In this document: positions 8,560 through 17,130 of the stretch, one piece after another
Position numbering within the stretch: position 1 is the stretch's first letter
Layout: every line of letters begins with the position of its first letter
Assembly (NCBI GenBank): GCA_021737565.1
Contig: JAIPDS010000002.1
Span: forward strand, 1-64,000
Source: Desulfobacteraceae bacterium
Lineage (GTDB): Bacteria > Desulfobacterota > Desulfobacteria > Desulfobacterales > Desulfosalsimonadaceae
Reading direction: 5' to 3'
DNA length: 64,000 nucleotides
The notes under the pieces: generated by a model
Database searches by the model: none
Seen by the model: the letters and a program-made list of their open reading frames with translations, nothing else
Told to the model about the DNA's origin: nothing
Translations under genes and position numbers: made by a program

Positions 8560-9213
8560 ATGTTTACCGGCATTATAGAAGGGCTGGGAACAGTATCGGA
8601 TATCCGGCCCGCGGGGGCGGGCAGGAAAATGTCCATAAAGCCGGACTTTGATCTTAGCGGAACCGGCACGGGCGACAGTATAGCGGTTGACGGGGCCTGC
8701 CTTACGGCGGTTGAAATCTCGGGATCATCTTTTAACGTGGATGTTTCACCTGAAACCCTGCAACGAAGCACTCTGGCAAAGGCCGGACCGGGCAGGCGCG
8801 TGAACCTGGAGCGGGCCCTGCGCCTTTCCGACAGGCTCGACGGGCACCTGGTATCAGGCCATATTGACGGCAGGGCAAAAATTTTATACAGAAGGGACCT
8901 TGGCGGCACCCTGGTGTTCGGATTCGAGGCGGAAAAAGAGCTTACCCGCTACATGATCGCAAAAGGCTCGGTTGCGGTAGACGGCATAAGCCTGACCATA
9001 AACACCTGCAGCGCACGGGACTTCGAGGTCGCGATAATACCGCATACCGCTGAAATAACGACACTCGGACTGAAAAAGCCGGGGGATGCGGTCAATATTG
9101 AAACCGATATGATCGGCAAGTATGTTGAAAAATTCGTAAAAGGCGATAAACAAAACGAGTCCGGCAACAGCGGAATAAGCACGGAATTTCTCGCAAAAGC
9201 CGGTTTTCTGTAA
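8560..9213 (+). CDS. ribE: Riboflavin synthase alpha chain
   Basis: This 217-residue trimeric enzyme dismutates two 6,7-dimethyl-8-ribityllumazine molecules into riboflavin. It contains the two tandem lumazine-binding barrels, beginning with MFTGIIEGLG, and has conserved SIAVDGACLT and SVAVDGISLT segments in the two halves. The open frame extends upstream to 8512, but the ATG at 8560 matches the conserved N-terminus and follows GGGGA. The 102-base gap before it shows no FMN-riboswitch pattern that I can recognise. Confidence 0.95.
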   Translation: MFTGIIEGLGTVSDIRPAGAGRKMSIKPDFDLSGTGTGDSIAVDGACLTAVEISGSSFNVDVSPETLQRSTLAKAGPGRRVNLERALRLSDRLDGHLVSGHIDGRAKILYRRDLGGTLVFGFEAEKELTRYMIAKGSVAVDGISLTINTCSARDFEVAIIPHTAEITTLGLKKPGDAVNIETDMIGKYVEKFVKGDKQNESGNSGISTEFLAKAGFL

Positions 9214-9260
9214 AATACAGAATACGGTTTTTCTATTTCATGGAAGCAACGGAGTAAAAC

Positions 9261-10508
9261 ATGGGACACTTAACTATTGAGGAAGCAATAAAGGAAATAC
9301 GGGAAGGCAGGATGGTAATCCTGGTTGACGACGAAGACCGGGAAAACGAGGGCGACCTTACCATGGCCGCCGAGGCCGTCAGCCCGGAGGCGATTAATTT
9401 CATGGCCAAGTACGGCAGGGGACTGATATGCCTTTCCCTTGCCCCTGAAATGGTGGAACAGCTTGACCTTCCCATGATGGTGAAGCACAACACATCCCAG
9501 TTTGAAACCGGGTTCACCGTATCCATCGAGGCAAAGCACGGCGTTACAACCGGTATTTCAGCGGCAGACCGGGCCACCACCATAAAGACGGCCATTGCAG
9601 AGGATGCAACCCCCGACGACCTGGTGATGCCCGGGCACGTGTTTCCCCTGCGGGCCCGAAGAGGCGGGGTGATAGTGCGCACCGGCCAGACCGAGGGCTC
9701 GGTGGATCTTGCAAGGCTGGCAGGGAAAAAGCCGGCGGGCGTGATATGTGAAATAATGGATGAAGACGGCACCATGGCCCGCATGCCGTCTTTGGAAAAA
9801 TTCAGCGAAAAGCACGGCATCGGGATATGCACCATTGCCGATCTTATCGAATACAGGATGCGCACTGAATCCTTTGTGCGCAAAGTCGTTGAAACAAACA
9901 TCCCGACAGAGTATGCGGGTGACTTCAAGGTCATGGTCTATGAAAACGATGTTGACGACTTCCAGCACATCGCCCTTGTAAAAGGAGAGATTGATTCAGA
10001 GGAGCCGATCCTGGTAAGGGTTCACTCAGAATGCCTCACGGGCGACATTTTCGGCTCCAGGAGATGCGACTGCGGCGAGCAGCTTCATAATGCAATGAAG
10101 ATGATGGAAAAAGAGGGCAGCGGGGTTCTGCTATATGTCCGCCAGGAAGGCCGGGGCATAGGGCTTGTAAACAAGCTTAAAGCATACGTGCTCCAGGACC
10201 AGGGATACGACACCGTGGAAGCCAATGAAAAACTCGGTTTCAAAGCCGACCTTCGTGATTACGGCATAGGAGCCCAGGTTCTTGCAGATCTCGGCGTGCG
10301 CAAAATGCGCCTGATCACAAATAACCCGAAAAAAATAGTCGGCCTGGAGGGCTACGGTTTAAGCGTGGTTGAGCAGATACCCATACGCACCGAGCCCAAT
10401 GACTACAACCGATGCTACCTGGAATGCAAACAGCTTAAGATGGGGCACTATTTAAGCGTCGCCCCCGAGGACAAAACCAAAAACCAGGGGAAAAAGGTCC
10501 ATGCCTAG
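9261..10508 (+). CDS. ribBA: 3,4-dihydroxy-2-butanone 4-phosphate synthase / GTP cyclohydrolase II
   Basis: This two-domain enzyme of 415 residues supplies both precursors of riboflavin. The N-terminal DHBP synthase (1-200) has the acidic metal/substrate loop [10 protein letters not shown] at 23-32. The C-terminal GTP cyclohydrolase II (205-400) has the zinc site in [17 protein letters not shown] near residue 257 and the GRGIGL motif. It overlaps ribH by 8 bases, which indicates translational coupling. Confidence 0.95.
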   Translation: MGHLTIEEAIKEIREGRMVILVDDEDRENEGDLTMAAEAVSPEAINFMAKYGRGLICLSLAPEMVEQLDLPMMVKHNTSQFETGFTVSIEAKHGVTTGISAADRATTIKTAIAEDATPDDLVMPGHVFPLRARRGGVIVRTGQTEGSVDLARLAGKKPAGVICEIMDEDGTMARMPSLEKFSEKHGIGICTIADLIEYRMRTESFVRKVVETNIPTEYAGDFKVMVYENDVDDFQHIALVKGEIDSEEPILVRVHSECLTGDIFGSRRCDCGEQLHNAMKMMEKEGSGVLLYVRQEGRGIGLVNKLKAYVLQDQGYDTVEANEKLGFKADLRDYGIGAQVLADLGVRKMRLITNNPKKIVGLEGYGLSVVEQIPIRTEPNDYNRCYLECKQLKMGHYLSVAPEDKTKNQGKKVHA

Positions 10509-10968
10509 AACGATCGAAGCCAACCTGATTGCGGAAGGGAAACGGTTTGCCATTGTGGTTAGCCGGTTTAACGATTTTATCTCCGAGAAACTGCTTTCCG
10601 GCGCAACAGACACCCTGTTAAGAAACGGGGCGGCAGACGGGGATATCGAGGTGATAAGGGTGCCGGGCTCTTTTGAAATACCGCTGGTGGCCAAGAAACT
10701 TGCTGGGCAGAAAAAACACCATGCGGTTGTCTGCCTGGGTGCGATTATCAGGGGCTCCACACCTCATTTCGACTATGTGAGCGCCGAGGTCTCCAAGGGG
10801 ATAGCAGCCGCCGGCATGGAAACGGGAGTTCCCGTCATTTTCGGCGTAATCACTGCGGATACGATTGAACAGGCCATTGAGCGCGCCGGAACAAAAGCGG
10901 GAAACAAGGGCCGGGATGCCGCGGTTGCCGCTATTGAGATGGCGAACCTTTTTGACATGATTGATTAA
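10501..10968 (+). CDS. ribH: 6,7-dimethyl-8-ribityllumazine synthase
   Basis: This 155-residue lumazine synthase condenses the RibBA and RibD products and normally assembles into pentamers or icosahedral shells. Typical motifs are SRFNDFIS, the VPGSFEIPL loop, and [14 protein letters not shown] with the catalytic histidine. Its ATG lies inside the 3-prime end of ribBA. It completes the riboflavin operon and is followed 21 bases later by nusB, a conserved pairing. Confidence 0.95.
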   Translation: MPRTIEANLIAEGKRFAIVVSRFNDFISEKLLSGATDTLLRNGAADGDIEVIRVPGSFEIPLVAKKLAGQKKHHAVVCLGAIIRGSTPHFDYVSAEVSKGIAAAGMETGVPVIFGVITADTIEQAIERAGTKAGNKGRDAAVAAIEMANLFDMID

Positions 10969-10989
10969 GGGGCTTTTGCTTTTGATTCG

Positions 10990-11433
10990 ATGAGTAGCCG
11001 CCGAAAATCAAGAGAAATGGCCCTGCAGGTTCTTTTCTGCATGGATGTGTTAGATGAGAGCTCCGAAGACCTTATCCAGGAGCTGTGCTCTCTTCTTGAG
11101 CCCTCGGAAAAGGCCCGCCCCTTCGGCCTGGAACTGGTAAGGGGGGTTATTGAAAACAAGGCGGAAATCGATGCAAGGCTGGCAGAAGCCTCCAGCAACT
11201 GGAGGCTTGCGCGGATGGATTACGTGGATCGCAATATCATAAGAATTGCAGTTTATGAAATGCTGTTCTGCGAAGACATACCCGCAAAAGTGGCCATAAA
11301 TGAAGCGGTTGACATAGGCAAAAAATACGGTACGGAAAAATCAGGGGCGTTTATAAACGGAATTCTTGACAGCATCCGGCTAAGATACGGAAGCCGGCAG
11401 ACCGAAGCAGAAGGAATGACCGGAGAAGAATAG
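10990..11433 (+). CDS. nusB: Transcription antitermination factor NusB
   Basis: This all-helical RNA-binding protein of 147 residues binds boxA RNA with NusE/S10 and supports rRNA antitermination. It starts with the arginine-rich SRRKSREMALQVLF and has the conserved C-terminal segment AINEAVDIGKKYG...FINGILD. The length matches the family. It lies 21 bases after ribH; the ribH-nusB pair is widespread in bacteria. Confidence 0.95.
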   Translation: MSSRRKSREMALQVLFCMDVLDESSEDLIQELCSLLEPSEKARPFGLELVRGVIENKAEIDARLAEASSNWRLARMDYVDRNIIRIAVYEMLFCEDIPAKVAINEAVDIGKKYGTEKSGAFINGILDSIRLRYGSRQTEAEGMTGEE

Positions 11434-11487
11434 AGAAATTTTCAGGGATAAGCCGATTTTGTCCGATTAACACAAAAGGAGCTCTTG

Positions 11488-12864
11488 ATGCGAAACAGAC
11501 AGATTTTTTTAAAACCTGATGAAATTCCCAGGCAATGGTACAACATACTGGCCGACATAAAAACAAACCCCCCGCTGGGCCCGGATGGCAAACCCGTGAC
11601 CCCGGAGCAGCTTGCCCCGGTATTCCCGATGAACCTCATAGAGCAGGAGGCAAGCACCCAGAGGTGGATAGACATACCTGAGGAGGTGTTAGATGTCCTG
11701 TCCATATGGCATCCCACTCCCCTGGTGCGCGCCCGGAACCTGGAAAAAGCCCTGGACACGCCCGCCAAAATCTATTTCAAAAATGAATCCCTAAGCCCGC
11801 CCGGAAGCCACAAACCCAACACCGCGGTGCCACAGGCCTATTACAACAAGGCTTTCGGGATCAGAAAAATAACAACCGAAACCGGCGCAGGCCAATGGGG
11901 CAGCGCGCTTTCCTTTGCATGCTGCCAGTACGGCATTGAATGCAAGGTATTTATGGTGCGCATCAGCTTTGACCAAAAGCCGTACCGCAAAACAATGATG
12001 GCGGCATGGAAAGGCAATTGTGTACCCAGTCCCAGCACAGAGACCAAGGCCGGCCGCGAGGCGCTTGAACTTAATCCAGACACCCCGGGCACGCTGGGTA
12101 TTGCCATCAGCGAAGCCATTGAAGAGGCCGTTGCCGACAAGACCGGAGAAACCCGTTATTCCCTGGGCAGCGTGCTAAACCACGTCATGCTCCACCAGAC
12201 CATAATCGGGCTGGAGGCGAAAAAACAACTGGAAAAAGCAGGCGACTATCCAGATGTTGTTATAGGATGTGCGGGAGGAGGAAGCAATTTTGCCGGGCTG
12301 GCATTTCCGTTTGTCTATGACAAAATCCACGGAAAACAGATTGACATTTACCCTGTTGAGCCGGCGGGATGCCCGACTTTGACCAAGGCCCCGTTTGTCT
12401 ATGACCACGGGGATACGGCAAAGTATACACCGCTTCTTCCCATGTACAGCCTGGGCCACACATTCGTACCCCCGCCGGTTCATTCCGGGGGGCTGCGTTA
12501 TCACGGGATGTCGCCCACGGTAAGCCAGCTCGTGGATGAAGGCATCCTGGAGGCAAGGGCGGTAACCCAGGTCAACACCTATGCGGCGGGCGTGCTTGCG
12601 GCGCGCACCGAGGGGATCATTCCGGCCCCTGAAACATCCCATGCCCTGGCCCTGGTGGTGGAAGAGGCAAAAAAGGCAAAGGAGGAAGGCCGGGAAAAAG
12701 TAATCCTGTTTAACTGGAGCGGCCACGGCCTGCTGGATTTAAGCGCCTATGAAGCCTATTTTGCCGGAACCATAAAAGACATTGAGCTCTCTGAAACAGA
12801 CCTGCAGGCCTCGGAAAAAGTGTATGCGGATTATCCCAAACCCGAACATTTAAAAAATAGATAG
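11488..12864 (+). CDS. trpB: Tryptophan synthase beta chain-like protein (TrpB2)
   Basis: This PLP-dependent enzyme of 458 residues belongs to the TrpB2 branch, longer than TrpB1 and usually not paired with TrpA. It condenses indole and serine to tryptophan. The PLP lysine is K109 in [10 protein letters not shown], the phosphate-binding loop is [14 protein letters not shown], and the TrpB2 insert includes SKSL-like and [10 protein letters not shown] segments. The start is ATG at 11488 (AAGGAG about 8 bases upstream). A TTG just before it gives a one-residue-longer reading. No trpA or other trp gene is nearby, so it may salvage indole. Confidence 0.92.
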   Translation: MRNRQIFLKPDEIPRQWYNILADIKTNPPLGPDGKPVTPEQLAPVFPMNLIEQEASTQRWIDIPEEVLDVLSIWHPTPLVRARNLEKALDTPAKIYFKNESLSPPGSHKPNTAVPQAYYNKAFGIRKITTETGAGQWGSALSFACCQYGIECKVFMVRISFDQKPYRKTMMAAWKGNCVPSPSTETKAGREALELNPDTPGTLGIAISEAIEEAVADKTGETRYSLGSVLNHVMLHQTIIGLEAKKQLEKAGDYPDVVIGCAGGGSNFAGLAFPFVYDKIHGKQIDIYPVEPAGCPTLTKAPFVYDHGDTAKYTPLLPMYSLGHTFVPPPVHSGGLRYHGMSPTVSQLVDEGILEARAVTQVNTYAAGVLAARTEGIIPAPETSHALALVVEEAKKAKEEGREKVILFNWSGHGLLDLSAYEAYFAGTIKDIELSETDLQASEKVYADYPKPEHLKNR

Positions 12865-12867
12865 CAC

Positions 12868-13137
12868 ATGTTTGATCCGGAAAAAGACAACCTGCAGATC
12901 CGCTGCCCGAGGCTGGGCAGCATTATCCCTTTCCGCTACTGCCTTATCAGCGGAGAGGACAGCATGCCGTGCTTTAAAATCATGGACTGCTGGTGGGAAA
13001 TATTTGACGTGGATTCCTATCTGAAGGAAAATCTCCCGCAAGACATCTACCAGGGCCTGGCCTCCGCGAAACCGAAGCCCAAGGTTGCCTCGATAGTTGA
13101 AATCGCCGAAGAAGCCATGAAAAAAAGAGACAAATGA
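12868..13137 (+). CDS. Uncharacterised Cys-rich small protein
   Basis: I do not recognise this 89-residue protein by name. It begins 4 bases after the trpB2 stop and so is co-transcribed with it. Four cysteines (C13, C25, C35, C41) lie in the first half, in the pattern RCPRLGSIIPFRYC then PCFKIMDCWWE. This spacing could make a zinc or Fe-S site. The second half is charged and probably helical, with no signal peptide or membrane segment. It has the look of a short lineage-specific conserved protein of Desulfobacterota. Confidence 0.6.
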   Translation: MFDPEKDNLQIRCPRLGSIIPFRYCLISGEDSMPCFKIMDCWWEIFDVDSYLKENLPQDIYQGLASAKPKPKVASIVEIAEEAMKKRDK

Positions 13138-13149
13138 AGGAGGTTTGTT

Positions 13150-13770
13150 TTGATCTTAAAAGCGCTCGCCGTAGGTCCCATAATGGCAAACTGCTACATT
13201 CTCGGATGCGAACGAACAAAATCGGCCGCGGTAATCGATCCCGGAGATGATGCGGACCGGATACTAATGAAGCTTGCAGAAGACAGCCTTACGCTCAAAT
13301 ATATAATCGACACTCACGGACATTTTGATCACGTGGGAGGCAATGCAGCGCTTAAAAAGGCCTCGGGCGCCGATCTTTTGATTCATAAAGCCGATGCGCC
13401 CATGCTTGCCGAACTGGGCAGAACCGCGGCATCCTTCGGGCTGCCCGCTGAAAATTCCCCCCCGCCCGACAGGACAATTGACGAGGGCGATGAGATATCG
13501 TTCGGGGATATCACCCTTAAGGTGCTTCATACACCCGGACACTCTCCCGGCGGGGTATCGCTTTATACAGACAAAATGGTCTTTGTGGGAGACGCCCTTT
13601 TTGAAGGCTCGATCGGAAGAACGGATCTGCCGGGCGGTGATTACAACACTCTTATCTCAAGCATAAAAACCAAGCTGCTTGCAATGGATGATGATACAAA
13701 GGTCTATACAGGCCACGGCCCTGCCACAACCATCGGCCAGGAAAGGGGCATCAATCCGTTTTTAAGATAA
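13150..13770 (+). CDS. MBL-fold metallo-hydrolase (glyoxalase II-like)
   Basis: This 206-residue metallo-beta-lactamase-fold protein has the complete metal site: T55-HGHFDH61, H in HTPGHSPGG, the bridging aspartate in FVGDALFEGSIGR and the final histidine in YTGHGP. This is the YcbL/glyoxalase-II-like subgroup that hydrolyses thioesters such as S-lactoylglutathione analogues. It is shorter than GloB and lacks its C-terminal glutathione-binding domain. Translation starts at a TTG at 13150 that follows an excellent AAGGAGG by 6 bases. Confidence 0.85.
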   Translation: MILKALAVGPIMANCYILGCERTKSAAVIDPGDDADRILMKLAEDSLTLKYIIDTHGHFDHVGGNAALKKASGADLLIHKADAPMLAELGRTAASFGLPAENSPPPDRTIDEGDEISFGDITLKVLHTPGHSPGGVSLYTDKMVFVGDALFEGSIGRTDLPGGDYNTLISSIKTKLLAMDDDTKVYTGHGPATTIGQERGINPFLR

Positions 13771-13777
13771 AAAAACC

Positions 13778-14167
13778 CTAGAAAGCCCCGAGCTGGCAGG
13801 GTTTGATCTTGATTCCCAGGGTTTCGCAGGCGCCGCTGATCTCCATCTTCCGGACCCCGAAGCTTTCTGCCAGTGCAAAAGCCTCCCTGCATGGCAGGCG
13901 GTTGTCTTCAAGGCGCCCGGCAATGGCTTTTCGCAGTTCGTCTGAAACCGTTTCCCTGGGCTTTACGATTTTTTTCTCGGGCTGGTAGCCGAAAAGCCCC
14001 AGCTGGCATTTTGTAAGGCGTATTTCCATACTGTCGGCATACTCCCCGATTACCCCGGGGGAAACACCGAGTTCTTGCGCAAGGACAAAGGCCACCGCGC
14101 AGGGCAGCTGCGCGCCCTCTGCGCGCTCCTTCATGCGTTTTCTTATCCTGGAGTCATTGTTTTCCAT
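13778..14167 (-). CDS. Unrecognised protein of two tandem LPC/CQLG repeats
   Basis: This 129-residue protein has an internal duplication of period 70. Repeat A (about 9-60) and repeat B (about 79-129) share LPC-x2-AF-x-LA, then GV and an isoleucine-rich strand ending in CQLG-x-F. C23 and C54 of repeat A match C93 and C124 of repeat B. The segment between LPC and CQLG resembles a helix-turn-helix-sized helical unit. No signal peptide is present. It converges with the metallo-hydrolase gene and is divergent from ispG. The ATG has GGAG 9 bases upstream. Function is unknown; a metal- or Fe-S-binding dimer-like module is possible. Confidence 0.7.
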   Translation of the reverse strand: MENNDSRIRKRMKERAEGAQLPCAVAFVLAQELGVSPGVIGEYADSMEIRLTKCQLGLFGYQPEKKIVKPRETVSDELRKAIAGRLEDNRLPCREAFALAESFGVRKMEISGACETLGIKIKPCQLGAF

Positions 14168-14303
14168 GGCTTAATCTCCGTTTCTGCGATATATTTGCAG
14201 CCGGGCTTTTTGTTTAAATATCACGGATAAAACAAAAATTGTCAATGCCTGCGAAGACGACATTTGCCTTGAACAAAAAAAACCCCTTTGTTAAATTTTA
14301 AAA

Positions 14304-15395
14304 ATGTTGCTTGCCGTAAAAAGGAAAAAAACCCGGCAGATCAGGGTCGGTTCCGTAAAAATAGGCGGAGGCGCACCAATTGCGGTCCAGTCCATGACAA
14401 ATACGCCCACCGCCGATGTGGCCGCAACTGTTGCCCAGATCCGGCGCCTGGAACAGGCGGGGTGCGAAATCATACGCACCGCCGTGCCCGATACGGAATC
14501 CGCAAAAGCCCTGGAAGCAATTAAAAAACAAATATCAATACCCCTGGTTGCAGACATTCACTTTGACCACAGGCTTGCAATAGCCTCGGCAAAAGCCGGG
14601 GCAGACTGCCTGAGAATCAACCCGGGAAACATAGGATCAAAAAGCCGTGTGCACTCTGTGGTAAGGGCCGCGGCGGACTGCGGCGCATCCATCCGCATAG
14701 GGGTCAATGCCGGCTCGCTTGACCGGGACTTAAGAAAAAAACACGGCGGCCCCAATGCCGCCGCCCTGGTTGAAAGCGCCCTGCGCCAGGCAGGGATGCT
14801 GGCCGAGATGGATTTTAACGAGCTAAAGGTTTCCATCAAATCCTCGGACGTGCTTAAAACCATCGAAGCCTACCGGCTTTTTTCGGAAAAATCCGATATT
14901 CCGCTTCATGTGGGAGTTACAGAAGCAGGGGGTCTTTATTCGGGAATAGTCAAATCATCGATTGGTATAGGCGCGATTCTGCTCGAAGGCATAGGCGACA
15001 CCCTGAGGGTGTCTCTTACCCGCGATCCCGTCGAAGAGGTAAGGGTTGGTTATGAAATTTTAAAAGCCCTTGGCATCAGGCAAAGAGGGCCTGAAATAAT
15101 TTCATGCCCAACCTGCGGCAGGTGCAGGATTGATCTTTTTACCATTGCCGAATCGGTGGAAAAGGCCCTTTTAACCAGCAGCGCGCCGATTAAGGTGGCG
15201 GTAATGGGCTGCGAGGTAAACGGCCCCGGCGAGGCAAGGGAGGCTGACGTGGGCATTGCCGGGGGCGAGGGCGGCGGTGTATTGTTTAAAAAGGGGCGCG
15301 TGGTAAAAAGGTTTGCCCGGGATCGCCTGGTTGAGGAGCTTCTTTCGGCAGTCGACGAAATAAGCAGGGAGGAAAAAGGACGGGCAATTTTTTAA
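14304..15395 (+). CDS. ispG: 4-hydroxy-3-methylbut-2-en-1-yl diphosphate synthase
   Basis: This 363-residue Fe-S enzyme makes HMBPP in the MEP isoprenoid pathway. The TIM-barrel part opens with VGSVKIGGGAPIAVQSMTNT. The C-terminal [4Fe-4S] domain has SCPTCGRC near residue 270 and the third cysteine in GCEVNGPGEA near 302. The length is that of the bacterial two-domain form. The gene is followed after 4 bases by a dispersed palindromic repeat and then proS. Confidence 0.95.
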   Translation: MLLAVKRKKTRQIRVGSVKIGGGAPIAVQSMTNTPTADVAATVAQIRRLEQAGCEIIRTAVPDTESAKALEAIKKQISIPLVADIHFDHRLAIASAKAGADCLRINPGNIGSKSRVHSVVRAAADCGASIRIGVNAGSLDRDLRKKHGGPNAAALVESALRQAGMLAEMDFNELKVSIKSSDVLKTIEAYRLFSEKSDIPLHVGVTEAGGLYSGIVKSSIGIGAILLEGIGDTLRVSLTRDPVEEVRVGYEILKALGIRQRGPEIISCPTCGRCRIDLFTIAESVEKALLTSSAPIKVAVMGCEVNGPGEAREADVGIAGGEGGGVLFKKGRVVKRFARDRLVEELLSAVDEISREEKGRAIF

Positions 15396-15399
15396 TTTG

Positions 15400-15561
15400 A
15401 AGCTTGATGGACTCGTAAAAATTCGATTTTCGACGGCAAAGTAAAAAGTTCAAGATCAAGGCGCGCAAAATACCGAGGGATGAAGCGTACTTATCGTACG
15501 TGAAATTCCGAGGGATGAAGCGCAACGCAGATATTGGACTTTTTACGAAGCCGTCAAGCTT
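15400..15561 (+). repeat. Dispersed palindromic repeat, copy 1
   Basis: A 162-bp MITE-like element with near-perfect terminal inverted repeats: arms 15401-15421 and 15540-15560 match at 18 of 21 positions. It has a central hairpin cgtacttatcgtacg (15486-15500) flanked by two direct copies of ccgagggatgaagcg. The 20-mer gtaaaaagttcaagatcaag (15441-15460) is identical in all three full copies in the window. It fills the ispG-proS gap and ends 15 bases before the proS ATG, so it will be part of the proS leader. No open reading frame of its own. Confidence 0.85.
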
Positions 15562-15576
15562 AAGTGAGGGATTTAA

Positions 15577-17100
15577 ATGACAAAGAAGGATGAGACCGCT
15601 ATCAGCCCTACCCGGGCACAAAATTATCCCGAATGGTACCAGCAGGTCATCCGGGCCTCTGACATGGCCGAGATTTCCCCGGTGCGCGGGTGCATGGTGA
15701 TAAAGCCCTGGGGCTATGCCCTGTGGGAAAATCTTTCCAGGGCCTTAGATGACATGTTTAAGGCCACGGGCGTGAAAAACGCCTATTTCCCGCTTTTTAT
15801 CCCCATAGACTTCCTGGAAAAAGAAGCCAGGCACGTGGAGGGATTTGCCAAGGAATGCGCGGTTGTAACGCATCACAAGCTGGAAAAGGATGAAAACGGC
15901 AAGCTCGTGCCCGCAGGCAAGCTAAACGAACCCCTGATCGTGCGCCCCACCTCGGAGACCATAATCGGGGACGCGTTTGCCAGGTGGATAAGAAGCTACA
16001 GGGATCTTCCGGTGCTCATAAACCAGTGGGCAAATGTTGTGCGCTGGGAGATGCGAACGCGAATCTTTTTGCGGACCAGCGAATTTCTATGGCAGGAGGG
16101 CCATACCGTGCACGCCACAAAACAGGAGGCCATTGACCGTACATTTATGATGCTTAATGTATATAAAAAGATGGCGGAACAATACCTTGCCATTCCTGTT
16201 ATCACCGGGGAAAAAACCGAGGCTGAAAAATTTCCCGGAGCCGAGATCACAACCTGCATCGAGGCGATGATGCAGGACCGGCGGGCATTGCAGGCGGGCA
16301 CGTCTCATTTTTTGGGCCAGAATTTCGCCAAGGCCTCGGACATCAGGTTCCAGTCCGCCGAGGAGACCGAGCAATACGGATGGACAACCTCATGGGGGGT
16401 ATCCACCCGTCTTATTGGCGGACTGATCATGACCCACAGCGATGATAACGGAGTTGTTTTTCCTCCGCGGATATCCCCGACCCATGTAGTGCTGCTGCCG
16501 ATTATAAAAAGGGAAGATCACAGGGAAACAGTTATGAAATACAGCACGGACCTGGCTGAAAAACTCCGCTCGCAAAACTATCACGGCTCTGCTGTCAGGG
16601 TGGAAATCGATGAGCGAAACATCGGCGGCGCCCGCAACTGGGAATGGATAAAAAAGGGGGTTCCGGTGAGGGTGGAAATAGGGCCCAAGGATATTGAAAA
16701 ACAAGCGGTATATGTTTCCAGGCGCGACAGGGACAGAAAAGACAGCGTGTCCATGGACAGGCAGGAATTTGCCGACGGAATCTGCGATCTTCTCGATGAA
16801 ATTCAAAACAGCCTGTATGAAAAGGCCCTTGATTACCAAAATCAGCATACCCGGGACATAGACGACAAAGATGAATTCGACGCCTTTTTCACCCCGGAAA
16901 ACAAGGAGCGTCCAGAAATACACGGAGGCTTTGCAAGATCCCACTGGTGCGGCAAAACAGAATGCGAACTGGCCATTAAGGAGCGTTTAAACGTGACCAT
17001 CAGGTGCATACCCTTTGACAGGGAAAAGCAAGACGGCAAGTGCATTGAATGCGGAGCCCCGGCAAAAAGCGGACGCGTTATATTCGCAAAAGCCTATTAA
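15577..17100 (+). CDS. proS: Prolyl-tRNA synthetase, archaeal/eukaryotic type
   Basis: This class II synthetase of 507 residues charges proline. The N-terminus lacks the long bacterial form and its editing (INS) domain. It starts instead with the archaeal-type NYPEWYQQVIRASDMAEISPVRGCMVIKPWGYALWE-like region. Motif 2 appears as RTSEFLWQEGHTVHA. The C-terminal extension carries the zinc-binding cysteines (KCIECGAPA) and ends in a conserved tyrosine. GAGGG precedes the start. Archaeal-type ProRS occurs in scattered bacterial lineages through old transfer. Confidence 0.93.
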   Translation: MTKKDETAISPTRAQNYPEWYQQVIRASDMAEISPVRGCMVIKPWGYALWENLSRALDDMFKATGVKNAYFPLFIPIDFLEKEARHVEGFAKECAVVTHHKLEKDENGKLVPAGKLNEPLIVRPTSETIIGDAFARWIRSYRDLPVLINQWANVVRWEMRTRIFLRTSEFLWQEGHTVHATKQEAIDRTFMMLNVYKKMAEQYLAIPVITGEKTEAEKFPGAEITTCIEAMMQDRRALQAGTSHFLGQNFAKASDIRFQSAEETEQYGWTTSWGVSTRLIGGLIMTHSDDNGVVFPPRISPTHVVLLPIIKREDHRETVMKYSTDLAEKLRSQNYHGSAVRVEIDERNIGGARNWEWIKKGVPVRVEIGPKDIEKQAVYVSRRDRDRKDSVSMDRQEFADGICDLLDEIQNSLYEKALDYQNQHTRDIDDKDEFDAFFTPENKERPEIHGGFARSHWCGKTECELAIKERLNVTIRCIPFDREKQDGKCIECGAPAKSGRVIFAKAY

Positions 17101-17130
17101 GCCCCCCGGCCCCGGGGCCGGAAATTTAAA

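Noticed and set aside
13773-13804. Terminator between the metallo-hydrolase and the repeat protein
   Set aside because: The 7-bp stem aaaccct/agggttt spans into the coding part of the minus-strand gene and lacks a proper T-run.
15286-15621. Minus-strand protein-like frame over copy 1 of the repeat (also seen over copy 2 at 21628-22296)
   Set aside because: The shared peptide comes from the repeat itself, not from a gene; both frames overlap real genes in antisense and have no start signals.
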